DNA from: JAICNG01 sp035765135
GTDB lineage: Bacteria; Gemmatimonadota; Gemmatimonadetes; Gemmatimonadales; Gemmatimonadaceae
NCBI GenBank assembly: GCA_035765135.1
Contig: DASTYE010000193.1
Span: 1-28,615 of the forward strand
Length of the DNA: 28,615 bases
Direction of reading: 5' to 3'
The notes below the pieces were generated by a model, which saw nothing but the letters and a program-made list of their open reading frames with translations, had not been told where the DNA came from and made no database searches. Shown piece after piece: positions 7,132 to 15,296 of this stretch (the stretch's first letter is position 1; each line of letters starts with the position of its first letter). The translations under genes and the position numbers were made by a program.

Positions 7132-7719
7132 ATGGATCCCAGGGACCTCGCGCTGACGGCGGCGCGTGCGGTTGCCGTGTATGCCGTGATGCTCGCGATC
7201 ATCCGCGTCTCCGGGAAGCGCACCATCGGGACGTTCAGCGCATTCGACTTCCTCGTCGCCCTGATGCTCGGCGAAGTCGTGGACGAGCTCATTTATGGTG
7301 ACGTCTCCATGGCGCAGGGCTTCATCGCGATCGGCGTGATCGGGGCCCTGCACTACGGGAACTCGTGGCTCACGTACTGGGACCATGGCTTCGATCACCT
7401 CCTCGAGGGCTCGCCGACGGTGGTGCTCGAGAAGGGGCAGCTCCACTACCCGGGGATGCGGGCCGAGCGAATGAACGAGAAGGACGTGCTCTCGGAGCTG
7501 CGGCTGCACGGCGTCGATGACCTTCGCGAGGTCAAGCTTGCTGTCGTCGAGTACAACGGTCAGCTCAGCGTCATTCGGCAGGACTGGGCCGAGCCGGTGC
7601 AGAAGGCGGACGTCGGACTCGCTATGGAGGAGCAGCGGCAGATCGACACCGGCGGTGACGAGGAGCCGATGCCGGAGCATCGCACCGACTCTCCCGAGCT
7701 GCTCGACCGCGGAGACTAG
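7132..7719 (+). CDS. DUF421 (YetF-like) membrane protein, first copy
   Basis: A 195-residue inner-membrane protein of the DUF421/YetF family, whose biochemical function is not established. The N-terminal half has three hydrophobic segments (about 7-25, 38-55 and 60-78). They contain the family motifs IIRVSGKRTIG and FDFLVALMLGEVVDE. The soluble C-terminal domain carries the typical PTVVLEKGQL, LRLHGVDDLREVKLAVVEYNGQLSVI and a charged tail. The frame is open upstream, but the ATG at 7132 follows a GGAGG ribosome-binding site (6 nt) and gives the family N-terminus. It opens a six-gene operon; a second DUF421 gene starts 3 nt after its stop. Confidence 0.88.
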   Translation: MDPRDLALTAARAVAVYAVMLAIIRVSGKRTIGTFSAFDFLVALMLGEVVDELIYGDVSMAQGFIAIGVIGALHYGNSWLTYWDHGFDHLLEGSPTVVLEKGQLHYPGMRAERMNEKDVLSELRLHGVDDLREVKLAVVEYNGQLSVIRQDWAEPVQKADVGLAMEEQRQIDTGGDEEPMPEHRTDSPELLDRGD

Positions 7720-7722
7720 GGC

Positions 7723-8241
7723 ATGTCTCCACTTCGCATCGCGATCCGCGCCGCCATCGCGTACGTGTTTTTGCTCGCGCTGCTCCGGGTGTCGGGAAAA
7801 CGATTGCTTGCCGAAGCCACCGGGATGCAGTTCGTGCTCGCCATTGTCGTCGGAGATCTGATCGATGACGCCGTGTTCGCGTCCGTGCCATTTGCTCAGT
7901 TTGTCGCGGCGGCCGGGACGCTCACGTTGCTGGAGTTCCTCATCGCGATGGCCGCATTCCACAACATGCGCGTGTGGCGATTCATGGAAGGCGAGCCGCC
8001 GGTCCTTCTGCAGAACGGGATGCCGCGCCGTGGAGTGAAGCGGCACGAGCGCATCAACCGAAAGGAGCTGGCATCGCTGCTTCGCCTTGCCGGCATTTCC
8101 GCAGCGCAGTGGGCCGAGATCAAGCGCGCCCGTATCGAGGAGGGCGGGATTCTCGCTGTTCTGCGTCACGAGTGGGCGAAGCCGGCTCAGCGGAAGGACG
8201 CCGAGCTCGTGAAGGAACGAGTTCGGCGCAGATCCCAATGA
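7723..8241 (+). CDS. DUF421 (YetF-like) membrane protein, second copy
   Basis: A 172-residue paralogue of the preceding gene with the same architecture. There are three hydrophobic segments (about 6-22, 36-52 and 58-78), the shared RVSGKR motif (22-27), a VVGDLIDDAVF segment, and a soluble domain with PPVLLQNGM and ARIEEGGILAVLRHEW. Sequence similarity outside the motifs is modest, so the duplication is old. The start is 3 nt after the previous stop. Its TGA overlaps the next ATG by 4 nt (ATGA). The two proteins may form a hetero-oligomer (inference from tandem arrangement only). Confidence 0.87.
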   Translation: MSPLRIAIRAAIAYVFLLALLRVSGKRLLAEATGMQFVLAIVVGDLIDDAVFASVPFAQFVAAAGTLTLLEFLIAMAAFHNMRVWRFMEGEPPVLLQNGMPRRGVKRHERINRKELASLLRLAGISAAQWAEIKRARIEEGGILAVLRHEWAKPAQRKDAELVKERVRRRSQ

Positions 8242-8684
8242 AGGCGCTGCTCAACATGACCGCGGTGCTGACCGCATCGTTTGCCCTGATTGCCGGCGTG
8301 GTATTCGGGTTGGGCGACGACGAGACGCTTGTCTCGCCACCTGATGTCGTCGCCAGGTCGTTTGTCGAGGCGCTGGGGCACGGACGCCCGGAGACGGCGC
8401 GTGATCTCCTGACACAGCACGCGGGGCGCTCCGCCTCTCGCGAGGCGGTCGCCAAGGCCTCGCGGCGGTTGCGCTCGCGCATCGGCGATCTCGAAAGCGT
8501 GGAGGCGACGGTGCGGAACCGCCGACGGAACAGGGCCACCGTCCATGTCGAGATCGAAGGGACTCGCATGAGGATCACCCTGGTGCTTCCGCTCGCGCGC
8601 GAAAGCGGTGTCTGGAGGGTCGAAGGCCTTGGCGATGCGCTCACGACGATCGCGCGGCGTCCGCCCCAGGGACGCACGCTGTAA
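8238..8684 (+). CDS. Small membrane-anchored protein, possible NTF2-like fold, function unknown
   Basis: A 148-residue protein with one N-terminal hydrophobic segment (about 4-25), either a signal peptide or an anchor. The rest contains SPPDVVARSFVEALGHGRPETARDLL, a helix pattern common in NTF2-like or DUF4878-type extracytoplasmic domains. A beta-rich portion (TVHVEIEGTRMRITLVLPLARESGVWRVEGLG) follows, of the kind seen in those domains. I cannot name a function. The ATG at 8238 overlaps the DUF421 stop (ATGA). Its own TAA shares a base with the next gene's ATG at 8684, so translational coupling is likely. Confidence 0.72.
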   Translation: MKALLNMTAVLTASFALIAGVVFGLGDDETLVSPPDVVARSFVEALGHGRPETARDLLTQHAGRSASREAVAKASRRLRSRIGDLESVEATVRNRRRNRATVHVEIEGTRMRITLVLPLARESGVWRVEGLGDALTTIARRPPQGRTL

Positions 8685-9370
8685 TGCCACACGCCGACGG
8701 TCGTAACCCGGACCTGCACGGGAACGCGCCCGACAAGTCGCCCGTCGCGCTGCTTCTCATCGATGTGATCAACGCGCTCGACTTCGAGCACGGCGTAGAG
8801 CTGCTCGAGCAGGCGCTGCCGATGGCGCATCGACTGGCCGCGCTGAAGCGGCGCGCGGCGAAGGCGGGGATCCCGGCCGTCTACGTCAACGACAACTTCG
8901 GCCGGTGGCAGTCCGATCTCAACCAGGTTCTCGACCACGTGCTCCACGATGGCGTGCCTGGCCAGCCGGTCGCCGAGATTCTACACCCCGAAAAGAACGA
9001 CTACTTCGTTCTGAAGCCAAAGCACTCCGGATTCTTCTCGACACAGCTCGACATTCTCCTCGACTACCTCGGCGCGCGAACGCTGATCGTCACGGGGATT
9101 CAGGCGAACATCTGCGTGCTCTTCACGGCGAACGACGCGTACATGCGCGACTACGCCCTCGTCGTGCCGTCGGACTGCGTCGCCTCCACCGATCCGCGTG
9201 AGGCGGAGCACGCGCTGGAGCAAATGCGCATCGTGCTGAAGGCGCAGGTCGCGCCGTCAACGGAGCTGGATCTCGAGGCGCTCATCGGTCAGGCGGAGCG
9301 GCCGAGCGCGCAGCCCGCGAGGCGCGACGGCGGCCAGGAGCGTTCAAACGCGGCGCGAGCCTTGCCTTGA
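8684..9370 (+). CDS. Isochorismatase-family cysteine hydrolase
   Basis: A 228-residue protein of the isochorismatase/nicotinamidase superfamily of amidases and hydrolases; the substrate is not predictable. The catalytic triad is visible: D27 in LLLIDVIN, K111 in VLKPKHSGF and the nucleophile C144 in VTGIQANICVLFTA. The DPREAEHALEQM helix near the C-terminus is also typical. The last ~25 residues (rich in Gln, Arg and Ala) extend beyond the usual fold. A secreted or siderophore role is not indicated, since no enterobactin-type genes are nearby. It is the fourth gene of the DUF421 operon; the start overlaps the preceding stop by 1 nt. Confidence 0.88.
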   Translation: MPHADGRNPDLHGNAPDKSPVALLLIDVINALDFEHGVELLEQALPMAHRLAALKRRAAKAGIPAVYVNDNFGRWQSDLNQVLDHVLHDGVPGQPVAEILHPEKNDYFVLKPKHSGFFSTQLDILLDYLGARTLIVTGIQANICVLFTANDAYMRDYALVVPSDCVASTDPREAEHALEQMRIVLKAQVAPSTELDLEALIGQAERPSAQPARRDGGQERSNAARALP

Positions 9371-9399
9371 AATCCCCAAATGAAAAAGGGGCGGTGCTG

Positions 9400-10320
9400 A
9401 TGGCGCGGGATGAGGGGCGTGCGACACGCGTTTCGCGAATGCACAACCTCACGAAGGAAGAAAAGAAGTCGGTCACGCATGGCGACTTCTGGGTTCCGGA
9501 GCAGGAGCGTGAGGTGTACAAGCGCGCGCTGCGCGCGCTCAACGAGCAAGGCGTTCCGTACGTGGTGGCCGGTGCGTACGCCATCCACGAGCACACGGGC
9601 ATCTACCGCGAAACGAAGGACCTCGATGTGTTCGTGGAGCCCGAGCACACGATCGAAGCCGCGCGCGTGCTGCGAGACGCCGGCTTCACGACGCGGCTCG
9701 AGCAACCCCACTGGCTGGCGAAGGTGTTCGATGGCGAACCCTTCGTCGACCTCATCTTCGGGATGGGGAACGGCCTCGCGCTGATCGATGCGGGCTGGTA
9801 CCAGAACAGCCACCCCGCGATCCTCGCGGCGACACCCGTGCGCGTCGCGCCGGCGGAAGAGCTGCTTTGGCATCGACTGTTCATTCACGAGCGCCATCGC
9901 CAGGACATGGGCGACATCGTGCATCTCATCGCGTGCGTGGGGCAGGCGATGAGCTGGGAGAGGCTGCTCGAGCGTGTCGCGGAGCACTGGCCGCTTCTCC
10001 TCGCGCAGATTCAGATCTTCCAGTACGTGTATCCCGAGATCGATGGCGCCGTGCCGCGGTGGGTGCTCGAGGAGCTGCTCGCGCGTGCGGAGGCCGAGGC
10101 GAGGCGTCCGCGCAGCGGCGATCGCGTGACTCGCGGAACGCTCATTTCGCGCTTCAGCTTCAACATCGACGTCGCCGAATGGGGCTTTCGCGACGAGCGC
10201 GAGGAGAGCGTTCGCCGTCGCGAGCTGCACCCCGCCATCCGGGCAATCGCCGCCAGCGATGTCTGGATGGAGCGCTCCCCGATCGTCACCGAATATGACA
10301 CACGCATCGGCCACTCCTGA
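9400..10320 (+). CDS. Nucleotidyltransferase-like protein (MNT/AbiEii-type fold), function unknown
   Basis: A 306-residue cytoplasmic protein. Residues about 52-80 read VPYVVAGAYAIHEHTG followed by ETKDLDVFVE. This is the Gly-rich helix plus paired Asp (D74, D76) of minimal nucleotidyltransferases. The remainder (DGEPFVDLIFGMGNG, then a helical C-terminal half) is not recognised. No partner antitoxin or HEPN gene is adjacent, so a toxin-antitoxin role has no support. A TTG at 9367 overlapping the previous stop is possible. The ATG at 9400 is preferred because AAAGGGG lies about 8 nt upstream. The 3' end overlaps the metallophosphoesterase start by 26 nt. Confidence 0.78.
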   Translation: MARDEGRATRVSRMHNLTKEEKKSVTHGDFWVPEQEREVYKRALRALNEQGVPYVVAGAYAIHEHTGIYRETKDLDVFVEPEHTIEAARVLRDAGFTTRLEQPHWLAKVFDGEPFVDLIFGMGNGLALIDAGWYQNSHPAILAATPVRVAPAEELLWHRLFIHERHRQDMGDIVHLIACVGQAMSWERLLERVAEHWPLLLAQIQIFQYVYPEIDGAVPRWVLEELLARAEAEARRPRSGDRVTRGTLISRFSFNIDVAEWGFRDEREESVRRRELHPAIRAIAASDVWMERSPIVTEYDTRIGHS

Positions 10321-11101
10321 GGTTCCGCAGCGGCGCACGTCGGATCGTGTCATCCGCATCGCGGCCGTCGGCGACATCCACTGCGGCGAAGAGGATCGCG
10401 GCGCGTTTCGCGACCATTTCGCCCGCGTCAACAAGGACGCCGACGTCCTCGTTCTGTGCGGCGACCTGACGCGCCGCGGACTTCCCGCGGAATTTCACAC
10501 CGTGATCGGCGAGCTGGCCGACGTCGAGGTTCCCATCGCGGCCGTGCTCGGGAATCACGATCACGAGTCGGGACTCGTGCAGGAAGGAGAGAGCATTCTC
10601 CGCGGCCGTGGCATCCACATGCTCGACAGCAATCCGTTCCAGTTGAACGAGCACGTGGGCTTCGTCGGCACGAAGGGCTTCATGGGAGGCTTTGGGCGCG
10701 CGGCGCTCACCGCGTTCGGCGAGCCGGAGACGAAGGCGTTCGTGAATGCAACGCTGGACGAGGTGCAGCGGCTGGAGATGGGCCTTCGTCGTCTGGTGAG
10801 TCCGGTGCGGATCGCGGTGCTGCATTACGCGCCGATCGCGGGAACGATCGCGGGTGAGCCGGAGGTGATCTATCCCTTCCTCGGGTGCGACCGACTCGCG
10901 GAGCCCCTCGATCGCTACGAGGCCACGGCGGTCTTCCACGGCCATGCGCACACCGGTGCGTTCGAGGGGCGCACGCCCGGAGGCGTTCCGGTGTACAACG
11001 TGTCGCTACCGGTGCTGAGGAAGATCGGGGTAGGGACGCTGTACTATGTACACGAGGTTGCGGTCTCGGGCGCCGGTGGAGGGGCGAAACGGCAAAGATG
11101 A
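10295..11101 (+). CDS. Calcineurin-like metallophosphoesterase
   Basis: A 268-residue dimetal phosphoesterase; the substrate is unknown. The ordered metal-binding motifs are GDIH (D27, H29), GDLT (D57), GNHDH (N88, H89), VLHYAPIAG and GHAHTGAF. The C-terminal PVYNVSLPVLR strand completes the fold. No signal peptide is visible, so it is probably cytoplasmic. It ends the DUF421 operon. The last residues (about KRQR) and the TGA stop are encoded by the left arm of hairpin element B, so insertion of that element appears to have set the present C-terminus. The ATG at 10295 lies inside the preceding gene and lacks a strong ribosome-binding site, consistent with coupled translation. An in-frame ATG at 10259 is an alternative. 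Confidence 0.88.
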   Translation: MTHASATPEVPQRRTSDRVIRIAAVGDIHCGEEDRGAFRDHFARVNKDADVLVLCGDLTRRGLPAEFHTVIGELADVEVPIAAVLGNHDHESGLVQEGESILRGRGIHMLDSNPFQLNEHVGFVGTKGFMGGFGRAALTAFGEPETKAFVNATLDEVQRLEMGLRRLVSPVRIAVLHYAPIAGTIAGEPEVIYPFLGCDRLAEPLDRYEATAVFHGHAHTGAFEGRTPGGVPVYNVSLPVLRKIGVGTLYYVHEVAVSGAGGGAKRQR

Positions 11102-11221
11102 CAGAGTTCAGAATACAGAATTCAGAGTTCAGAAACGACCACGGGCAGCCACGCACTGGCTGCCCGCAGAATTTTTCTGAACTCTGAATTCTGTATTTTG
11201 AACTCTGTCATCTTTGCCGTT
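11088..11221. repeat. Hairpin repeat element, copy B
   Basis: A 134-nt inverted repeat with 48-nt arms (11088-11135 and 11174-11221) that pair with a single mismatch. The left arm starts AACGGCAAAGATGA and continues as five 7-nt units beginning at 11102, 11109, 11116, 11123 and 11130 (CAGAGTT, CAGAATA, CAGAATT, CAGAGTT, CAGAAAC). The centre is the same perfect stem CGGGCAGCCA/TGGCTGCCCG as in copy A, with loop CGCAC. It lies between the convergent metallophosphoesterase and ppdK genes. The ppdK stop is 6 nt beyond its right end. Confidence 0.95.
11142..11176 (+). terminator. Intrinsic terminator-like stem inside copy B
   Basis: A 10-bp GC-rich stem (11142-11151 with 11157-11166) is followed by a TTTTT run (11172-11176). 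It would terminate the plus-strand DUF421 operon. The 14-gene minus-strand operon enters the same element from the other side and could be ended by the 48-bp outer stem. Confidence 0.62.
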
Positions 11222-11227
11222 CGTTCA

Positions 11228-13900
11228 CTAACCCGCCAGTGCCGCCTGCCCCGCCGCCAACCTCGCAATCGGCACTCGAAATGGAGAGCACGACACGTAG
11301 TGCATGCCGGCGTTGTGACAGAAGCGGATGGAGCGCGGCTCGCCGCCGTGCTCCCCGCAAATGCCCACCTTGAGGGTGCTTCGCGCGCGACGACCGTCCT
11401 CCACGGCGATCCGTATGAGTCGGCCGACGCCGCGCTCGTCGAGCACCTGGAACGGGTCCTCGGGAAGAATACCGCGCTCCACGTAGGTGGGCAGAAAGCG
11501 TCCCGCATCATCGCGGCTCATTCCCAGCGTCGTTTGAGTCAGGTCGTTGGTGCCGAACGAGAAGAACTCGGCACCCTTGTCGCCACCCGCGATCTCCTCG
11601 GCGGTGAGCGCGGCTCGCGGCAGCTCGATCATCGTCCCGACGAGGTAGGGGATCTCCTCGCCAATGCCGCCGAACATGGTGCGCGCCACTTCGTCGATGA
11701 TCGCGCGCTGGTGCGCGAACTCCTTCGCGGTCGCCACGAGTGGAATCATGATCTCGGGGAGCACCACGATGCCGCGCTTCGTCGTGCGAACGGCCGCCTC
11801 GAAGATGGCGCGCGCCTGCGTCTCGGTGATCTCCGGGAAGCTCACGCCCAGCCGGCATCCGCGATGGCCGAGCATCGGGTTCGTCTCGCGGAGGTTCTCG
11901 ACGATGCGAGCGAGCTCTGCTCGCGTGATGCCGAGCATGCGCGCGAGGCGCTTGGACTCCTCGCCGCCGTGGGGCAGGAACTCGTGCAGCGGTGGGTCGA
12001 GGAGGCGAATGGTCACCGGAAGCCCGTTCATCGCCTCGAAGATTCCCTCGAAGTCGGCGCGCTGCATCGGAAGCAGCTTCTCCAGCGCGCGCCGGCGGCC
12101 GTCTTCGTCGCGCGCGACGATCATCTCACGCATCGCGTGAATGCGATCACCCTCGAAAAACATGTGCTCGGTGCGGCACAGGCCAATGCCCTCGGCTCCG
12201 AACCCGCGCGCCATTCGCGCATCGTGCGGCGTGTCGGCGTTAGCGCGCACGCGAAGGGTGCGCGCTTCGTCCGCCCAGCCGAGCAGCCGAGCGAACGGCC
12301 CGAAAGTGGTGGACTCGTGAGGCGACATCGTGCCGGACATGACCTTGACGACATCGCTCGGGACGGTCGGAAGGTCGCCCTTGAAGACGCGACCCGTCGC
12401 TCCATCGAGGGTGATCCAGTCGCCCTCGTTGACCGTCGTGCCATCCACAGCGAAGGAGCGCTCCTTCAAATCCACGTGAATGTCCTTCGCGCCGACGATC
12501 GCGCATTTGCCCATTCCGCGCGCCACCACAGCAGCGTGGCTCGTCATCCCGCCGCGCGTGGTGAGGATCGCCCGCGCCGCCACCATGCCGTGGAAATCCT
12601 CCGGCGTCGTCTCATCGCGAACCAAGATCACGCGCTCGCCGTGTGCCGCCCGCTGCTCGGCGACATCCGGGTCGAAGACGGCGCGTCCGCTCGCGGCGCC
12701 GGGACTGGCCGGCAGGCCGACACATAACGGTTCCGCGCGTGCGCCAGGGTCAATGCTCGGGTGCAGGAGGTGGTCGAGCTGCTGCGGGCCGACGCGCATC
12801 ACCGCTTCGCGACTGTTGATGAGCCCTTCGGCGACCATCTCGTCGGCGATGCGAACGGCGGCGGCGGCGGTTCGCTTGCCCGTCCGCGTCTGAAGGAGAT
12901 ACAGCTTGCCGCGCTCGACCGTGAACTCGAGGTCCTGCATGTCGCGATAGTGTTTTTCCAGCCGCTCCTGGGTCACCAGCAGCTCTCGATATGCCTCCGG
13001 GAGGCGCTGCGCCATCTCGTCGATGTCCAGCGGCGTGCGAATGCCGGCGACGACGTCCTCGCCTTGCGCGTTCATGAGGAACTCGCCGTAGAACTTCTTC
13101 TCGCCGGTTGACGGATTACGCGTGAACGCGACTCCTGTCCCGGAGTCCTCGCCCATGTTGCCGAACACCATCGACACGATGTTGACCGCCGTGCCGAGCG
13201 TTTCGGGGATGCCGTTCACGCGCCGATAATCGACGGCCTTTTTGAGCATCCAGGATTTCCAGACGGCCTCGATGGAGCCCCAGAGCTGCTCCGTGGGATC
13301 CATCGGGAAGGGAGCACCAGTTCGCGACTTGATGAGCGCCTTGTACTCCTCGACCAGGTTACGGAGCGCATCCTCGCTCAGCTCGGCGTCGGTCGCGACG
13401 CCTTCCAGCAGGCGCTTGCTCTTGAGCAGGCTCTCGAAGTCGTGAATGGAGACGCCCAGCACCACGTCTCCGTACATCTGGAGCAGCCGCCGATATGAGT
13501 CATACGCGAACCGTGCGCTCCCGCTCTGCTGCGCGAGTCCCTCGACGGTGACGTTGTTCAGCCCCAGGTTGAGGATGGTTTCCATCATCCCGGGCATCGA
13601 GACCGGGGAGCCCGATCGCACCGAGACGAGGAGCGGGCTCGCCGGATCGCCAAAGCGTTTGCCCGTCGCTTTCTCCAGTCGCTCGATGTTCTGGACGACC
13701 TCATCGCGTAGCGACGGCGGATACGTTCCCGTCTGGAGGTAGGTGATGCACACCTCGCAGGCGATGGTGAATCCTGGCGGGACGGGAACGCCGAGGTTCG
13801 TCATCTCGGCGAGGTTCGCACCCTTGCCGCCCAGCACGCCCTTCATGTCGCGCGTGCCGTCGGCCTTCCCGTTTCCGAAGAAGTATACGAGGCTCTTCAC
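11228..13900 (-). CDS. ppdK: Pyruvate, phosphate dikinase
   Basis: Interconverts pyruvate, ATP and phosphate with PEP, AMP and pyrophosphate in the cytoplasm. The 890-residue protein begins MKSLVYFFGNGKADG, with the nucleotide-binding N-domain containing LGGKGANLAEM. The central phosphohistidine domain has H455 in GGMTSHAAVVARGMGK. The C-terminal TIM barrel has SFGTNDLTQ and the catalytic Cys C848 in GICGEHGG. A TTG at 13927 gives nine extra residues. The GTG at 13900 is preferred: GAGGA lies 7 nt upstream, the family N-terminus starts there, and the phosphohistidine then falls at 455, as I recall for the Clostridium symbiosum enzyme. It starts 10 nt after the purF stop and is the last gene of the operon. 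Confidence 0.96.
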   Translation of the reverse strand: MKSLVYFFGNGKADGTRDMKGVLGGKGANLAEMTNLGVPVPPGFTIACEVCITYLQTGTYPPSLRDEVVQNIERLEKATGKRFGDPASPLLVSVRSGSPVSMPGMMETILNLGLNNVTVEGLAQQSGSARFAYDSYRRLLQMYGDVVLGVSIHDFESLLKSKRLLEGVATDAELSEDALRNLVEEYKALIKSRTGAPFPMDPTEQLWGSIEAVWKSWMLKKAVDYRRVNGIPETLGTAVNIVSMVFGNMGEDSGTGVAFTRNPSTGEKKFYGEFLMNAQGEDVVAGIRTPLDIDEMAQRLPEAYRELLVTQERLEKHYRDMQDLEFTVERGKLYLLQTRTGKRTAAAAVRIADEMVAEGLINSREAVMRVGPQQLDHLLHPSIDPGARAEPLCVGLPASPGAASGRAVFDPDVAEQRAAHGERVILVRDETTPEDFHGMVAARAILTTRGGMTSHAAVVARGMGKCAIVGAKDIHVDLKERSFAVDGTTVNEGDWITLDGATGRVFKGDLPTVPSDVVKVMSGTMSPHESTTFGPFARLLGWADEARTLRVRANADTPHDARMARGFGAEGIGLCRTEHMFFEGDRIHAMREMIVARDEDGRRRALEKLLPMQRADFEGIFEAMNGLPVTIRLLDPPLHEFLPHGGEESKRLARMLGITRAELARIVENLRETNPMLGHRGCRLGVSFPEITETQARAIFEAAVRTTKRGIVVLPEIMIPLVATAKEFAHQRAIIDEVARTMFGGIGEEIPYLVGTMIELPRAALTAEEIAGGDKGAEFFSFGTNDLTQTTLGMSRDDAGRFLPTYVERGILPEDPFQVLDERGVGRLIRIAVEDGRRARSTLKVGICGEHGGEPRSIRFCHNAGMHYVSCSPFRVPIARLAAGQAALAG

Positions 13901-13910
13901 GGCAGTTTCC

Positions 13911-15293
13911 TCAGCAGCCGCATCCAAACCGGAGCTTGTTAGGGTCCGCGGGTGGGGGAGTAGGGTAATCTCCGGAGAAGCACGCGTGACAGAATCCCTC
14001 GGGTCCGCCGGGGACGGCGCCCAGCATGCCTTGGAGCGACAGGTAGCCTAGCGAGTCCACGCCAATGTGTCGCGCGATATCATCGACACCGAGGTTGGCC
14101 GCGATCAGCTCCTCGCGTGAGGGAGTGTCGATCCCGTAGTAGCAGGGCCCGGTGATCGGATGCGAGCTCACTCGCATATGCACCTCCCGGGCGCCGGCGG
14201 CGCGGACGAGCGCCACCAGTCCACGCGTGGTCGTTCCGCGAACGATGGAATCATCCACCATGACGACCCGCTTGCCGTCGAGCACTTCGCGGACCGCGTT
14301 GTACTTCACTTTCACCTTGACATCGCGCCCCGCCTGCGATGGCTGAATGAAGGTCCGACCCACGTAGTGGTTACGGATCAGGGCAAACTCGAATGGCAAA
14401 CCTGATTCCTCCGAATAGCCGACGGCGGCCGAATTCGCGGAGTCGGGGACCGCGAAGACGAGATCGGCATTCGGAGCGGGCTGCTCGCGCGCGAGTTGGC
14501 GCCCCAGCTCCCGGCGGGCGCGATCCACGGAGCCACCCCAGATGCGGCTGTCGGGGCGCGCGAAGTACACGTACTCGAACACGCATTTGCGCGCCTCTCG
14601 CTTCTCGAGCGGAAAGCTCGATCGCAGCCCCTCGCCATCGATCGCCACGACCTCCCCGCGCTCGATGTCGCGCTCGAACGTGGCGCCCACTAGGTCGAGG
14701 GCGCACGTTTCCGACGCGACCACCCACCCGTCGCCGAGCCGGCCGAGCACCAGTGGCCGCCAGCCGCGCGGGTCGCAGGTCGCGAGCAGCGTGTCGCCGA
14801 TGATGACGAGCAGCGAATACGCACCCTCGACACCGTCGAGCGCGTCGGCGAGTCGCTCTTCCGGCTTCTCTCGCCGCGAGCGGGCGATGCGGTGCACCAG
14901 CACCTCGGAGTCCATCGTCGAGGAAAAGATCGATCCCCCATCCTCGAGCTCGCGCCGCATCTCCGTCGCGTTGACGAGGTTGCCGTTGTGCGCCAGCGAG
15001 ATGTGCCCATCGCGGAAGCGAGCGAGGATGGGCTGCGCATTCTCGATCGTCGTCGAGCCGGCTGTGCTGTAGCGTGTGTGCCCGATGCTGGTGTCGCCCG
15101 GCAGCTCGCTCAACGAGCGTCCGTCGATTCCCTCCGACACGAGCCCCATGGCGCGAAGCGCCCGCGCCGTTCCTCGCTCATCGACGGTGACGACGCCAGA
15201 TGACTCCTGGCCGCGGTGCTGGAGCGAGTAGAGACCGAGATGCACGCAGGCCGTCGCGTTGGGAACGCCACGGACGCCGAAGATGCCACACAT
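13911..15293 (-). CDS. purF: Amidophosphoribosyltransferase
   Basis: First committed step of purine synthesis: PRPP and glutamine give phosphoribosylamine. The 460-residue protein starts MCGIFGVRG, so C2 becomes the N-terminal nucleophile after Met removal. The glutaminase part includes YSLQHRGQESSG and HTRYSTAG. The phosphoribosyltransferase part includes VVMVDDSIVRGTT (343-355). Four cysteines, C237, C384, C435 and C438, occupy the positions of the [4Fe-4S] ligands in Bacillus-type PurF. That type normally has a short propeptide, but none is possible here because the purL stop is in frame two codons upstream. It begins 3 nt after purL without a ribosome-binding site of its own. Confidence 0.96.
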   Translation of the reverse strand: MCGIFGVRGVPNATACVHLGLYSLQHRGQESSGVVTVDERGTARALRAMGLVSEGIDGRSLSELPGDTSIGHTRYSTAGSTTIENAQPILARFRDGHISLAHNGNLVNATEMRRELEDGGSIFSSTMDSEVLVHRIARSRREKPEERLADALDGVEGAYSLLVIIGDTLLATCDPRGWRPLVLGRLGDGWVVASETCALDLVGATFERDIERGEVVAIDGEGLRSSFPLEKREARKCVFEYVYFARPDSRIWGGSVDRARRELGRQLAREQPAPNADLVFAVPDSANSAAVGYSEESGLPFEFALIRNHYVGRTFIQPSQAGRDVKVKVKYNAVREVLDGKRVVMVDDSIVRGTTTRGLVALVRAAGAREVHMRVSSHPITGPCYYGIDTPSREELIAANLGVDDIARHIGVDSLGYLSLQGMLGAVPGGPEGFCHACFSGDYPTPPPADPNKLRFGCGC

Positions 15294-15296
15294 GCG

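Noticed and set aside
7129..8238. 369-codon minus-strand open frame opposite the DUF421 genes
   Set aside because: The plus-strand frames have membrane segments, family motifs, a ribosome-binding site and stop/start overlaps; the antisense frame has none of these.
9400..10320. Toxin-antitoxin (AbiEii or MNT-HEPN) module
   Set aside because: Only the nucleotidyltransferase-like half is suggested; the neighbours are a hydrolase and a phosphoesterase, with no antitoxin or HEPN protein.
11198..12727. Long plus-strand open frame (about 509 codons)
   Set aside because: It lies antisense to the well-conserved ppdK, begins inside the hairpin element, has no recognisable motif, and reflects high GC content with few stops on the opposite strand.
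13901..13927. TTG start of ppdK at 13927
   Set aside because: It would lie inside purF with no ribosome-binding site. The GTG at 13900 has GAGGA upstream, the family N-terminus and the expected phosphohistidine numbering.
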